64,000 nt of DNA from the NCBI GenBank assembly GCA_937877535.1, contig CALFJF010000044.1, positions 1 through 64,000 on the forward strand. The letters run 5' to 3'. The notes under the pieces are model-generated. The model ran no database searches, was not told the DNA's origin, and was given only the letters and a program-made list of their open reading frames with translations. The stretch comes from an uncultured Treponema sp. Lineage in GTDB: Bacteria > Spirochaetota > Spirochaetia > Treponematales > Treponemataceae. The stretch's first letter is position 1. Every line of letters starts with the position of its first letter. Position numbers and translations under genes: made by a program. Shown piece after piece: positions 53,530 to 62,044 of this stretch.

Positions 53530-54192
53530 TCAAGCCTCCACGATTTTTTTCTTTGACCAGACAGAAAGAAGCCGCTGTGCGCCTTCGGAAGACGAAACGA
53601 GTACTTTTGCAAAAAGACGCGCGGATTCTCCAAAAATGAGCGGGAGATTTGATTCTTCGTCGGCGCGAAAACGCGAAAGTACGTAGGAAGACACGTCAAT
53701 TCCAACAGGTTTTGAAAGACCGAATCGAAGTCGCCAAAAATCTGCCGTTCCAAGCGCGTTTTTTGTGGAGCGAAGCCCGTTGTGTCCGCCAAGTCCGCCG
53801 CCATATTTCAAACTCACCGTGCCAAACGGAAGTTCAAGTTCGTCGTGAACAACAAGAATTTCCTCTGGAGCGATTTTGTAAAAATGCGCAAGTTCAAAAA
53901 TCGCCTCGCCCGAAAGATTCATATATGTGAGCGGTTTTTGAAAAAAAATATGATTTGGCGCGTTTTCCAAAAGCGTAATCGCGCTTCCATCTTTTTTTGT
54001 GTAAAGTCCCGTTTGCAAAAACCAATCGGGAAGCAATCTCGTTTCCACCTGCGAAAAATCGCCTTTGAATTTTTCTTGCCAAAACAAGCGGTCGTAAAAA
54101 GGCAAACTTTTTGCAAATTGCCATGCCACATTGTGCCGAGTGCGCTCGTACTGCGCACCATAATTTCCCAAAAAAGAAACAAGTCGAATCAT
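53530..54192 (-). CDS. pth: Peptidyl-tRNA hydrolase
   Basis: It frees stalled peptidyl-tRNA. It is 220 residues of the single-domain bacterial Pth fold. Key residues are visible: Asn in FLGNYG, His in YERTRHNVAWQF, Asp in VVHDELELPFG, and KPLTYMNLSGEA. The order and spacing are normal. The ATG at 54192 lies upstream of the divergent PRPP synthetase, with 137 bp between. Confidence 0.95.
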   Translation of the reverse strand: MIRLVSFLGNYGAQYERTRHNVAWQFAKSLPFYDRLFWQEKFKGDFSQVETRLLPDWFLQTGLYTKKDGSAITLLENAPNHIFFQKPLTYMNLSGEAIFELAHFYKIAPEEILVVHDELELPFGTVSLKYGGGLGGHNGLRSTKNALGTADFWRLRFGLSKPVGIDVSSYVLSRFRADEESNLPLIFGESARLFAKVLVSSSEGAQRLLSVWSKKKIVEA

Positions 54193-54329
54193 TCTTCGAT
54201 TTTATCAAAAAACGCCACACGGATTCAATTTTTTTGCGCGCCCGAAAAACAAAAACACGCCCTAGAAAATCTCGCAGCAAAATGGTACAATCGCAACAGA
54301 TTTTTGAAGAAAGGCACACGGAGGATTTT

Positions 54330-55595
54330 ATGCCGTATTCAGAACCGACAGACCTTGGAGTCATTGCCTGTCCAGGCGGGGCAGTTTTTGCAGATGAAGT
54401 GATTGCGCACCTTCGCCACATGTACAAACATCGCTTTACGCTCAAAACTGACGTGGTTTCAAAACGATATTCGCTTGAAAAAGACAAAATCGTCCACAAC
54501 ATGAATTTTTATTCAGACTTAATGACGAGCGACCTTGTGGTTCGTGGAGCAATCGACAAATATCGTCCGCCCGTATTCAAAATCGACACGCTGTTCACCT
54601 GGTTTGCAAACGGCGAAGTCAAAGCGGAAATCATGGAATGTATCCGCGGAAAAGACATTTACATTTTTCAAGACGTAGAAAATCACGAGCCGATTTTGAT
54701 GAACGGCGGAAAAAACGAAGTTGTCTTTTCCGTAAACGACCACGTAATGACGCTGCTCGTAACGATTGACGCGGTTCAGCAGGCGGGCGCAAAAAGCATA
54801 ACGCTCGTTGTTCCCGCGTTTCCCTATTCAAGGCAACACAAAAAAAAGAGCCGCGAAGGATTGACCGCCTCGCTTTTGAGCCACATTTACGAAATGAAAC
54901 ACGTAACCCGCGTTGTTACGCTCGACATTCATTCTCGCGAAATCGTAAACGCATTCAACACCACATATCTCGATAATCTGCACGCTTCGTATCAGATTAT
55001 CCGCGAACTTTCAAAAGTCGTAAATCTTACGGGCGAAAACAAAGAGGATTTAGTCGTGGTTTCTCCAGATACGGGCGCGATTGACCGCAACAAATTCTAC
55101 GCCGCAGGACTCAAAGTTCCGCTCGCCATGATTTACAAAGAGCGCGACTATTCGGTCGTAACGCAAGACGCAAAAAACACGAACATAAAAAGCATAAAAC
55201 TCCTCGGCGACGTAAAAGGCAAAGTCGCTTTTCTTGCCGACGATATGCTCGGAACGGGAGGAACGCTTTTGAAGGCAATGGGATTTTTGAAAGAACTCGG
55301 AGCCACAAAAGTCATCGCGGCAATTTCTTTGCCGTTTTTCACAGGAAACGCAATCGAACTTTTTGACCAAGCGTACAAAGACGGGCTTTTTTATCGCGTA
55401 ATCGGCACAAATGCGGTGTATCACTCAGATTTGAAAGACAAAGAATGGTTCATTTCGACCGACGTGTCTGGACTTTTTGCAAACGTCATCACGCGCATTC
55501 ACCACAATCAAGGACTTTCAGACCTTCTTGACAATCGCTCGATAATCGACAAGTTGATTAGAAAAGATTTTAGCGCGGAAGCGGGAAAAGAGTAG
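54330..55595 (+). CDS. prs: Ribose-phosphate pyrophosphokinase, long form
   Basis: It makes PRPP, the precursor of nucleotides, His and Trp. Starting at the ATG at 54330 (MPYSEPTDLG, behind CGGAGG), it is 421 residues, about 100 longer than ordinary PRPP synthetases. Class motifs are FPYSRQHKKKSREGLT (a loop that replaces the usual flexible loop), VVTLDIHSREIV and the PRPP-binding loop ADDMLGTGGTLL. The longer open frame upstream lacks a ribosome-binding site and overlaps pth. The N-terminal extension suggests an alternative class of enzyme, whose nucleotide preference is not known. The FGGY gene follows at 8 bp. Confidence 0.85.
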   Translation: MPYSEPTDLGVIACPGGAVFADEVIAHLRHMYKHRFTLKTDVVSKRYSLEKDKIVHNMNFYSDLMTSDLVVRGAIDKYRPPVFKIDTLFTWFANGEVKAEIMECIRGKDIYIFQDVENHEPILMNGGKNEVVFSVNDHVMTLLVTIDAVQQAGAKSITLVVPAFPYSRQHKKKSREGLTASLLSHIYEMKHVTRVVTLDIHSREIVNAFNTTYLDNLHASYQIIRELSKVVNLTGENKEDLVVVSPDTGAIDRNKFYAAGLKVPLAMIYKERDYSVVTQDAKNTNIKSIKLLGDVKGKVAFLADDMLGTGGTLLKAMGFLKELGATKVIAAISLPFFTGNAIELFDQAYKDGLFYRVIGTNAVYHSDLKDKEWFISTDVSGLFANVITRIHHNQGLSDLLDNRSIIDKLIRKDFSAEAGKE

Positions 55596-55603
55596 GTTCA
55601 AAC

Positions 55604-56722
55604 ATGAATGCCGAATCTGCCATTCTGTCGATTGACATCGGTTCAACTGCGCTAAAGGCAGCCTTGCTTTCGCCTTTGTGCCGAGTAATCGCCTACACGC
55701 GCATTGAGTACGGAAGCGGGCGACTTTCAGACGAATGGATTTTGGCACTCGCAAAAGCAACAAAAGAACTCTTGTCGTGCGCAAAAACGTGCGGAATTGA
55801 AGCCGTTTCAATCAGCGGAAACGGTCCTACCATCGTTTCTGAAAACGGCGAAACGCTTATGTGGAACGAGCCTTCGCCGTTTTTAGAATCAAAAACAACA
55901 TCGCTTTTTATCCCGCGACTCATTTTTTTCAAAAAAAAATATCCGCTTGCATGGGAAACATCGAGTCGCATTTTTTCTTGTCCAGAATACGCGATTTTTT
56001 GGCTCACGAGCGAGGCGATTACCATTCTTCCAGAATCGAGATTTCAAAGCGCGTATTGGACAGAAAACGACCTTTTTGAAAACGGTTTTTCAAAGGAAGA
56101 CGCAAAAAAATTGCCGCCTTTTGTTCGCGCGGGAAGTTTTGCAGGAAAAATCACCGCCAAAGCCGCAAAAATCACGGGACTTCTTGAAGGAACGCTCGTT
56201 TTTGCAGCGGCGGTTGATTTTGTGAGCGCGCTCGTTGGAACGGGAACGGTTTTTCCAGGAACGCTTTGCGACAGAGCAGGTTCAAGCGAAGGAATCAATT
56301 TGTGCACAAAAAAACCGTTTTTTGCAAAAGGAATCCGCACCACGCCAAGCGTCATTCCAGGTCTTTGGAACGAAAGCGTCTTGATTCCAGAAAGCGGAAA
56401 ATTAAAAAAAGAAAACGAAGACGAACTTCTTTTTTCGTTTGCAAAAGCGATTGAAAAACTCAAAAGCGAAGCAGTAAAAGCGGGCGAGATGTTTCCGTCA
56501 CAAATGAGTGCGTCGGGCGGGCAATGCGCAGACGAAAAATGGACTCAAAAAAAAGCGGAAGCGGCAAAAATGACGATACAAATTCCGTGGACGCACGACG
56601 CGGAACTGCTCGGAAACATGATTTTTGCACACGTTTCCCTCGGAGATTACGACGATATTCAAGAAGCGGCGGCAGTTCTTTGTAAAACCGACAAAATCTT
56701 TGTGCCACAAACAAAACGGTGA
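55604..56722 (+). CDS. FGGY-family sugar kinase, short form
   Basis: A member of the ASKHA/FGGY superfamily. The N-terminal phosphate-1 motif SIDIGSTALKAALL and a second nucleotide-binding element SISGNGPTIVSENGET are present, and C-terminal TPSVIPGLWNES is typical. It is 372 residues rather than the usual 490-520, so part of a lobe is shortened. The sugar is unknown. It lies 8 bp after prs and 6 bp before the HAD gene, an unusual trio that suggests a link between pentose and nucleotide pools. Confidence 0.8.
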   Translation: MNAESAILSIDIGSTALKAALLSPLCRVIAYTRIEYGSGRLSDEWILALAKATKELLSCAKTCGIEAVSISGNGPTIVSENGETLMWNEPSPFLESKTTSLFIPRLIFFKKKYPLAWETSSRIFSCPEYAIFWLTSEAITILPESRFQSAYWTENDLFENGFSKEDAKKLPPFVRAGSFAGKITAKAAKITGLLEGTLVFAAAVDFVSALVGTGTVFPGTLCDRAGSSEGINLCTKKPFFAKGIRTTPSVIPGLWNESVLIPESGKLKKENEDELLFSFAKAIEKLKSEAVKAGEMFPSQMSASGGQCADEKWTQKKAEAAKMTIQIPWTHDAELLGNMIFAHVSLGDYDDIQEAAAVLCKTDKIFVPQTKR

Positions 56723-56728
56723 ATCAAA

Positions 56729-57394
56729 ATGCAATTATTCAATATTCCAAAAAATCCGCGCGTTCTCATTTTTGACATAGACGCAACGCTCTACACGTGT
56801 CCAGAGTACGCGCATGAGCAAATCGACGCGCAAATTCGGCATTTTGCAAAAATAAACGGGTTGAGTGCGGACGGCGCGAGAAATATGGTCGCGGATTTTC
56901 GGCGAAAATGGGCAGCGGAACACGGCGGAAAGAAAATCAGCCTGGGAAATTTGCTCGTTTTCTTTGGAATTCCAATCGAAGAGAGCATTGAATGGAGAAA
57001 AATGCTTTTTGACCCCGCAGATTACCTTTCGCACGACGAAAAACTCGTGTGCGCAGTAAAAAAACTCAAAGAATCGTTTTATTTACTATGCGTTACAAAC
57101 AATCCCGTTGAGCCTGCGCGAAAAACGCTTGAAGTGTTGGGCGTTTCTGAGTTTTTTCCAAAAATCGTGGGGCTTGACACGTGCCTTGCGTCAAAGCCTT
57201 CAAAAAAAATCTTGGAAAAGGCGATTGAATGGGCAAAAATTGACACGGGCGAAAAAATCGACTTTTGCGACTGCGTGAGCATTGGAGACAGATTTGACAT
57301 AGACTTAGACCTTGCCCTTTCGCTTGGAATGGGCGGCGTTCTTGTAAAAGGAGCCGAAGACGTGTACGACCTTCCCGCCGTGTTGCAGTCTTGA
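56729..57394 (+). CDS. HAD-family phosphatase, pyrimidine 5'-nucleotidase-like
   Basis: A 221-residue haloacid-dehalogenase hydrolase. Motif I is FDIDATLYTC (Asp14/Asp16-type), motif II VTNNP, motif III KPSKKILEKA and motif IV CVSIGDRFDIDLDLA. The small all-helical cap between I and II is of the subfamily with YjjG/Sdt1-like 5'-nucleotidases. Its neighbours prs and the FGGY kinase fit a nucleotide-salvage role. The sequence LLVFFGIPIEESIEWRKMLF belongs to the cap. Confidence 0.85.
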   Translation: MQLFNIPKNPRVLIFDIDATLYTCPEYAHEQIDAQIRHFAKINGLSADGARNMVADFRRKWAAEHGGKKISLGNLLVFFGIPIEESIEWRKMLFDPADYLSHDEKLVCAVKKLKESFYLLCVTNNPVEPARKTLEVLGVSEFFPKIVGLDTCLASKPSKKILEKAIEWAKIDTGEKIDFCDCVSIGDRFDIDLDLALSLGMGGVLVKGAEDVYDLPAVLQS

Positions 57395-57438
57395 GCAAAA
57401 TCTCAAATTATTCTAAGATTGAATTTGTCAAAACGCTT

Positions 57439-57512
57439 GACTCTATAGCTCAGCTGGATAGAGCGGCTGCCTCCTAAGCAGCAGGTCGCACGTTCGACTC
57501 GTGTTAGAGTCA
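57439..57512 (+). tRNA. tRNA-Arg (anticodon CCT)
   Basis: A 74-nt tRNA with acceptor GACTCTA/TAGAGTC and discriminator A. The anticodon stem GCTGC/GCAGC encloses loop CTCCTAA, so the anticodon is CCT. The D loop has A20. CCA is not encoded. Confidence 0.97.
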
Positions 57513-57539
57513 AAAATCCCAGAAAAATCTGGGATTTTT
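57512..57539. terminator. Bidirectional terminator after tRNA-Arg
   Basis: AAAAATCCCAGA and TCTGGGATTTTT form a 12-bp stem with a 4-base loop. It ends the tRNA gene and the minus-strand gene ending at 57544. Confidence 0.88.
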
Positions 57540-57543
57540 TTGT

Positions 57544-57951
57544 TTAGTCGCGCGTAATCAAAAGTGCGCCAAGAACGATTAAATGCCCCGAAAGCGCGTA
57601 GAGCCAGCCGAGGAAATTGGGCGAAAGGAAATTGCCATTCAAGAAATCCGCAAGAATTATTGCGACGACCCAGACGATTACGATGATGAGTTTCAAAATC
57701 TGTCCGAGTTTTCCGAATCTGTCAGCAATAAAGCACTGAAGAATGATGAAAATCCCTGAAAGCAGTTCGATTACGCCGAACACGATTCCAAGTATTTTTC
57801 CAAGGTCGCCTGAAAAAATGCTTCGCACCGCATTTTCTGCAAAGTCGCCTCCACCCTGCAATGCCCAAATTCCGCCAACGGCGAGCATTGCTCCAACCGC
57901 AAGGTTCAAAATCGTCCAAAAAAGAGACGTGCCAGAAACCTTTTTTGCCAT
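57544..57951 (-). CDS. Small membrane protein of unknown function
   Basis: A 135-residue protein with four predicted membrane helices (LFWTILNLAVGAMLAVGGIW, VFGVIELLSGIFIILQCF, KLIIVIVWVVAIILADFL, YALSGHLIVLGALLIT). A good AAAAAAGGAG site precedes the ATG. No family is recognised. It is followed by a shared terminator. Its neighbours, the ASCH gene and another small membrane protein, point the same way. Confidence 0.65.
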   Translation of the reverse strand: MAKKVSGTSLFWTILNLAVGAMLAVGGIWALQGGGDFAENAVRSIFSGDLGKILGIVFGVIELLSGIFIILQCFIADRFGKLGQILKLIIVIVWVVAIILADFLNGNFLSPNFLGWLYALSGHLIVLGALLITRD

Positions 57952-58009
57952 AAAAAACTCCTTTTTCCGTTTTTACGGTTTTATTTTTTGCGAACAGTCT
58001 GCCCGCATT

Positions 58010-58462
58010 TTACCTATACACCAAGCGAAAAAACTCGCAAACAACTTTTGTGCCTCCGTTCACAACAAAGCCACACACCGCTCCTTCGTCTTCAAGAACA
58101 GAGCGCGTTTTTTCGCGCCACTCCTCAAGGGACGCGTCCTCCCCTTCCCGCTTTGCCATTTCCCACGAAACGTCGTCAAACGGAAGCACGCTCACAGACT
58201 CCAACTCGATTATTCCGCGCGGATTTTCTTCGGAGTCTTCGAGAATGTAAAACTCGCCAGAAACGGGAAGCGGCTCGCGATTTATTGCGTAAGAATCAAA
58301 CGCGCTAAAAGACGCAGTGCGCTTTCCAAGCAGCGTAAGCAAAAGCCGCTGAGATGAAAAAATGCCTTCGCCAGAAAACGTCAACTCGCCAGAAAACACC
58401 GCGTCGTCGGGCTTTCGATTCGTGTCAGAAAGAAACTTGTTCCAATATTCGTTGATACTCAT
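58010..58462 (-). CDS. ASCH-domain protein
   Basis: A 150-residue cytosolic protein with an ASCH (PUA-like, RNA-binding) fold. YWNKFLSDTNRKPDDAVFSG leads to LLLTLLGKRTASFSAFDSYA and LPVSGEFYILEDSEENPRGI, and SVLPFDDVSWEMAKREGEDA contains the conserved acidic/hydrophobic stretch. ASCH proteins are suspected to bind RNA or modify nucleotides, but this member's activity is not known. It lies between small membrane proteins. Confidence 0.75.
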   Translation of the reverse strand: MSINEYWNKFLSDTNRKPDDAVFSGELTFSGEGIFSSQRLLLTLLGKRTASFSAFDSYAINREPLPVSGEFYILEDSEENPRGIIELESVSVLPFDDVSWEMAKREGEDASLEEWREKTRSVLEDEGAVCGFVVNGGTKVVCEFFRLVYR

Positions 58463-58501
58463 TTTTTTTCCTCGTTTATGATTTTTAATTAGGATATTGT
58501 C

Positions 58502-58807
58502 TTATTTTATTTTTATAAGAAACAAAATAAAGGCGAGTATGATAAAAAATCCAGAAACCAAAATAAACAAAACCGAAAGCAACGGAACGTCCGTTTTTGG
58601 AAAAAACAGAGTTGGCGCAAAGTCGATTCCCAATCGCAAAAGAAGCGAATGAACAAGCCCCGCATACGACGTAACCGCTCCAGCCGCAAGGCTCGTTCTT
58701 GCGCCGTCGCGCGTTCGGCTCCAAAGCAAAATCGCAAGAAAAGCCGCAATTCCTCCAACGATGAGTTTTAGAATTCCAAGAACGACCTCTGGATTGTTGA
58801 GTTCCAC
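58502..58807 (-). CDS. Small membrane protein of unknown function
   Basis: A 101-residue protein with three membrane helices (VLGILKLIVGGIAAFLAILL, TSLAAGAVTSYAGLVHSLLL, LLSVLFILVSGFFIILAFIL). The start is a GTG at 58807 right behind AAAGGAGGAATC, the best start signal in this stretch. It has no recognised family. It ends with a basic LIKIK. Confidence 0.6.
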   Translation of the reverse strand: MELNNPEVVLGILKLIVGGIAAFLAILLWSRTRDGARTSLAAGAVTSYAGLVHSLLLRLGIDFAPTLFFPKTDVPLLSVLFILVSGFFIILAFILFLIKIK

Positions 58808-58826
58808 GATTCCTCCTTTTCAAAAA

Positions 58827-59636
58827 TCAAAAATCGAATGGATTTTTTTTGAGAAGCGAAAAATTCCCCGCGTCAACGCCAAACGGCACAATGCTCGGCT
58901 CGTTTATATTTGGCGAAATGACGATGTGGCAATCGAGGCAATGCAACAAAAAATCCCGCCATTTTTCTTTTGAAACTTTGGGAAAAAGATACGCTCCACG
59001 CCGATTCCAATATTTTGTTAAGACAGTATCATATAAAAACCAATCTTTTTCGCTCCGATTTGGAAGTTCTTTTTTGAGGTCGTAGATGGCTCGAATGAGA
59101 GCCGCGCAAAGCGGCGCGGGAATTTTGAAAGACGAGCGGACGGCGGAACCGTCTTGTGGAGAAAGAGCCAACAGAAAAAAGCCGTCGCCAAACGAAAACG
59201 GTGGCACAAAAACGATTGCATTTGAACGCGAAACGTCTTCCACAGAATCAAGCCAAGGACGATACAACACAGCGTTGATTCCAAACGAGTTTTTCAAAAA
59301 CGAAACAGCGTCAACGCCGTCAGGCTTTGAAAAAGCAAAAGCGCGGCGCGGAGTTTCAAAAAAGTCGGAAAGTGCGCGGGAAAGGCGAGACGGTTTTTCG
59401 CCATTTTGTACGGAAAATTCGGAATCAAAATTCCCCAGAAGTTTTCGCTCAAGGACGTTTTTGAAAACGCCAATCGCGCCACCGTATCCCCAGCCCAAAA
59501 TCGCGCGTCCGCCTTGAAGGTACAGGTCTGTAAGGCGCACATTTTTTTTTGTGTACAAAAAATATCCCCGCGCCCGCCGCACCACGCCAAAACGCTCGGT
59601 CATCGCAGAAAAAAGGAAGTCAGAATCTTCGGACAT
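58827..59636 (-). CDS. Unrecognised 269-residue protein, possibly leaderless
   Basis: I do not recognise it. The chosen start is the ATG at 59636 (MSEDSDFLFSAMTERF), which lies 7 bases after a perfect TATAAT box (59644-59649), so the transcript may begin at the ATG. In-frame starts upstream (59666, 59693) would lie in or before the promoter. The body is globular (YFLYTKKNVRLTDLYLQGGR, then PRRAFAFSKPDGVDAVSFLK, then GINAVLYRPWLDSV), with an even charge and no membrane helix. It lies upstream of, and in the same direction as, the small membrane protein gene. Confidence 0.6.
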   Translation of the reverse strand: MSEDSDFLFSAMTERFGVVRRARGYFLYTKKNVRLTDLYLQGGRAILGWGYGGAIGVFKNVLERKLLGNFDSEFSVQNGEKPSRLSRALSDFFETPRRAFAFSKPDGVDAVSFLKNSFGINAVLYRPWLDSVEDVSRSNAIVFVPPFSFGDGFFLLALSPQDGSAVRSSFKIPAPLCAALIRAIYDLKKELPNRSEKDWFLYDTVLTKYWNRRGAYLFPKVSKEKWRDFLLHCLDCHIVISPNINEPSIVPFGVDAGNFSLLKKNPFDF

Positions 59637-59691
59637 AAAACAGATTATAGAATATTTTTCAATCATTGAGAATTCGTTGACGAAAAAGAGC

Positions 59692-59719
59692 AAAAAAAAA
59701 GACCCGAAAAATTCGGGTC
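59692..59719 (-). terminator. Terminator of the tRNA-Lys/tRNA-Gly pair
   Basis: GACCCGAA and TTCGGGTC form an 8-bp stem followed on the minus strand by nine T (59692-59700). Confidence 0.9.
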
Positions 59720-59721
59720 AA

Positions 59722-59793
59722 AGCGGGAAATGGGAATTGAACCCACGACATCCACCTTGGCAAGGTGGCGCACTACCACTGTGCTATTCCCGC
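59722..59793 (-). tRNA. tRNA-Gly (anticodon GCC)
   Basis: A 72-nt tRNA with acceptor GCGGGAA/TTTCCCGC (discriminator T). The anticodon stem CCACC/GGTGG has loop TTGCCAA. The terminator follows. Confidence 0.96.
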
Positions 59794-59797
59794 ACGA

Positions 59798-59870
59798 TGA
59801 GCGACCAGGGGCTCGAACCCTGGACCCGCAGATTAAGAGTCTGCTGCTCTACCAACTGAGCTAGACGCCC
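59798..59870 (-). tRNA. tRNA-Lys (anticodon CTT)
   Basis: A 73-nt tRNA. The anticodon stem GCAGA/TCTGC encloses CTCTTAA. The T loop is TTCGAGC. The acceptor GGGCGTC/GTCGCTC has a G-U and one T-T mismatch at the sixth pair. It is 4 bp upstream of tRNA-Gly. Confidence 0.93.
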
Positions 59871-59909
59871 TCAAATCTGAAAAAAGTATGGCGAAATTGA
59901 AAAAGCGTG

Positions 59910-60761
59910 TCAAGCGAACGTTTCTTGAAATGCGTCAAAATTCAAAGAATCGCGGGGCGAACAAAAAACCGCAAACTCAACCGTTTTGAACGAAAATTGA
60001 AAATCCAAAAGAACCGTTTTGAACGCACGAGAAACGATTTGTGGCGAATTTCCAAACGCTCCGCAGCCAAACGCCCCCAAAATGAGCGCGTCAACGTTAT
60101 TTTCTGCGGCGACTCCCACAATTCGCCGCGCACGTTTTTCAAACAGTTCAAAAAGAGCGTCTTCTGAAATATCGATTTTTGTTTTCCAGCCATAAAAAAT
60201 ATTTGGAGCCGCGCACGTCAAAACGTCCGCAAAAAACCACTCCGACTCTGGCACGATTTTTGGAATATCGGTGTCGCTTTTAAAAACGGCAACGTCTGGC
60301 GTAAAAATCACGTCGTCAGTTCCCAAATTGTCTTCCGTTTTTCTGTGCACTTCGTAAAAAAGGCGCATCGTTTTTGGAGACGTGAGCGCGTCGTAAAGCG
60401 TTGACACGCGACAAAGGCTCTCTTCTTGCGCTCGCGCTCCGTGAACAACGCCGCCTCCGGGGTGAAAACTGTTTGCAAAATTGAGAACCGCGACTTTTTC
60501 CCCCGCGCGAGCATAAGAAGAAGCGGCTTCAAACGTGCGCTTTTTGGAAACCGTGATTTTTACAGTTTGACCGAATCTGTTTGAAGGCAAAGCGATTTTT
60601 TCGCTCGAAGCATAAACGCGCTGATTTTCCCGCGATTTTTTGCACGCTTCTAACAGTTTTGGGTGTGAACGAAACAGTTTTTTTGTGTCGCAAAACACTT
60701 GAGAGAGCGTTTCTCGAACAGGATTTTGATTTCGTCTTTTTCGATTTTCCATTTGTTCCAT
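59910..60761 (-). CDS. Bacterial PARG-type macrodomain hydrolase (TIGR02452-like)
   Basis: A 283-residue macrodomain protein of the microbial PARG family. The PARG signature GGG-x7-QEE is at 102-114 (HPGGGVVHGARAQEESL). The flanking VAVLNFANSFHPGG, and the C-terminal VDALILGAFGCGAFGNSPQI (the macrodomain GxGxxG-type loop), match. Such enzymes remove ADP-ribose from proteins or nucleic acids. No ADP-ribosyltransferase is seen nearby, so its partner is unknown. Two starts three codons apart (60761 and 60752) are possible. Ordinary A/T-ending codon use argues for a resident gene. Confidence 0.85.
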   Translation of the reverse strand: MEQMENRKRRNQNPVRETLSQVFCDTKKLFRSHPKLLEACKKSRENQRVYASSEKIALPSNRFGQTVKITVSKKRTFEAASSYARAGEKVAVLNFANSFHPGGGVVHGARAQEESLCRVSTLYDALTSPKTMRLFYEVHRKTEDNLGTDDVIFTPDVAVFKSDTDIPKIVPESEWFFADVLTCAAPNIFYGWKTKIDISEDALFELFEKRARRIVGVAAENNVDALILGAFGCGAFGNSPQIVSRAFKTVLLDFQFSFKTVEFAVFCSPRDSLNFDAFQETFA

Positions 60762-60815
60762 AGAAAAAATGTAGGCGAAAAAAAATGAAATGTCAAAAAA
60801 AACGATTTTGCGTCA

Positions 60816-61712
60816 TCAGATTTCATGGTGGATTTCGGCGAGGGCGCGGGTGCTGTAGATTTCAAAGTAGCGGATGAGGAAGTCGTAGAACAGGCGGATA
60901 TGCACGTTGTCTTGCTGGATGCGGTTGTACGATATGATGATGTCGCGGAAGCATCGCGGCTGCTCCACTTCAAGGAGCAGGATGCGGCGCGGGTCAACCC
61001 TGCCCCAGGAGAACGCAGGCCAAAAGCCCACGCCCATTCCCACGGAAATGGCGTTCATCACGGCGGCGGGGCTGTCGCTCTCAAAGACGTAGTGCGGGCG
61101 GATTCCAGCGGCGGCGCAGAAGCGGTCGCAGATGGCGCGGTAGTGCTTGACTCCTGACAGCGTGATGAAGCGGCTTTCGCGCACGTCCTGAAGGTTTATG
61201 CTCGTCCTGCCTTGGTAGCGCGGCGTGTTGGGCACGGCAAGGAAAATCTGCTCGCGGAAAAGGCGCGCGTTGTCACGAGCCTTTTTTTGCTCGGCGCGCT
61301 GCGTGGTGATGTTGATGTCAGCCATGTCGGTTTGCTTCGTTTCAATCAGTTCGATGTGGAGCAAGTGGTCAATCCGCTGGTACTCAATGATTGCTTCCGT
61401 CACGAGCGTCCAGGCGGAGAGGATGTTCATGTGCACCACCACTTGTTCCTTGTGCGCCACCTCGCGGATTTTTTCGGGCAGCGTGTCAAGTTCCTCCATG
61501 AGCGGGCGGATTCTGTCATACAAAAATTTGCCGCAGTCCGTGAGGCGAATGCCCCGTCCTTGCGGCGTAAAAAGTTGTACGCCCAACTCGTCCTCAAGGC
61601 GGTTGATTGCCCGCGTGATGGCGGGCTGCACCACGTTCATTGCCTCCGCGCTCTTTGTTATGTGCTGCTGGCGGGCAGCTTCCAAAAAATACCTAAGCTG
61701 TGATAGTTCCAT
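60816..61712 (-). CDS. LysR-family transcriptional regulator
   Basis: A 298-residue LysR-type regulator. The N-terminal winged helix-turn-helix (LRYFLEAARQQHITKSAEAM, then NVVQPAITRAINRLEDELGV) is followed by a periplasmic-binding-like effector domain from about 90 to 300. The effector is unknown. It is divergent from an apparent small ORF and the methyl-accepting protein, the classical arrangement for LysR control of the adjacent gene. Codons are G/C-ending, in contrast to the PARG gene before it. Confidence 0.9.
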   Translation of the reverse strand: MELSQLRYFLEAARQQHITKSAEAMNVVQPAITRAINRLEDELGVQLFTPQGRGIRLTDCGKFLYDRIRPLMEELDTLPEKIREVAHKEQVVVHMNILSAWTLVTEAIIEYQRIDHLLHIELIETKQTDMADINITTQRAEQKKARDNARLFREQIFLAVPNTPRYQGRTSINLQDVRESRFITLSGVKHYRAICDRFCAAAGIRPHYVFESDSPAAVMNAISVGMGVGFWPAFSWGRVDPRRILLLEVEQPRCFRDIIISYNRIQQDNVHIRLFYDFLIRYFEIYSTRALAEIHHEI

Positions 61713-61960
61713 TCTGCGCGCCTCCCTGCTTGCACGATTTTTTCCGCAGTGGGATTATACACAATTTTGGCGAGAACGAATAATAACATTTTCTTTATCA
61801 AAACAATCAAAAAAAATTATTGGAATCTACCGAACCGATATGCTAGGATTTGTCTGTATCTGGTTTTAGGCTTTGTCCATTCCACCGGCGCAATCAAAAA
61901 GTTCACGATTAAAAACAAAAAAAGTGCATTGATTTTTTCTCAATAACGGAGTTTGTTGCC

Positions 61961-62044
61961 ATGGCGAATCATAACACTGCTGGCATTGCACTGGCGGGAG
62001 CATCATCGCAGTATATACTGAGGGGCATCGATTCCTCCCCCTAG
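61961..62044 (+). CDS. Possible 27-residue leader peptide before the chemotaxis receptor
   Basis: A small open frame starting ATG GCG AAT CAT, ending CCC TAG, with GGAG 10 bases upstream. Its 3' end lies in two alternative hairpins: AGGGG/CCCCT (62021-62042) and CGATTCC/GGAATCG (62029-62066). They share bases, so both cannot form. This layout suggests a leader peptide or attenuator, but translation is not proven. The remaining LysR/MCP intergenic bases (61713-62115) hold no other gene that I could support. Confidence 0.35.
   Translation: MANHNTAGIALAGASSQYILRGIDSSP

Noticed and set aside
53526..53804. Upstream extension of mazG
   Set aside because: It lies inside pth in another frame and has no family similarity; MTGFEHLLFVV is the normal MazG start.
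54111..54329. Upstream extension of the PRPP synthetase
   Set aside because: The longer frame overlaps pth on the other strand and lacks a ribosome-binding site; CGGAGG precedes the ATG at 54330.
61975..62005. Sigma-54 promoter before the chemotaxis receptor
   Set aside because: TGGCATTGCAC has the two boxes overlapping rather than separated by the required spacing.
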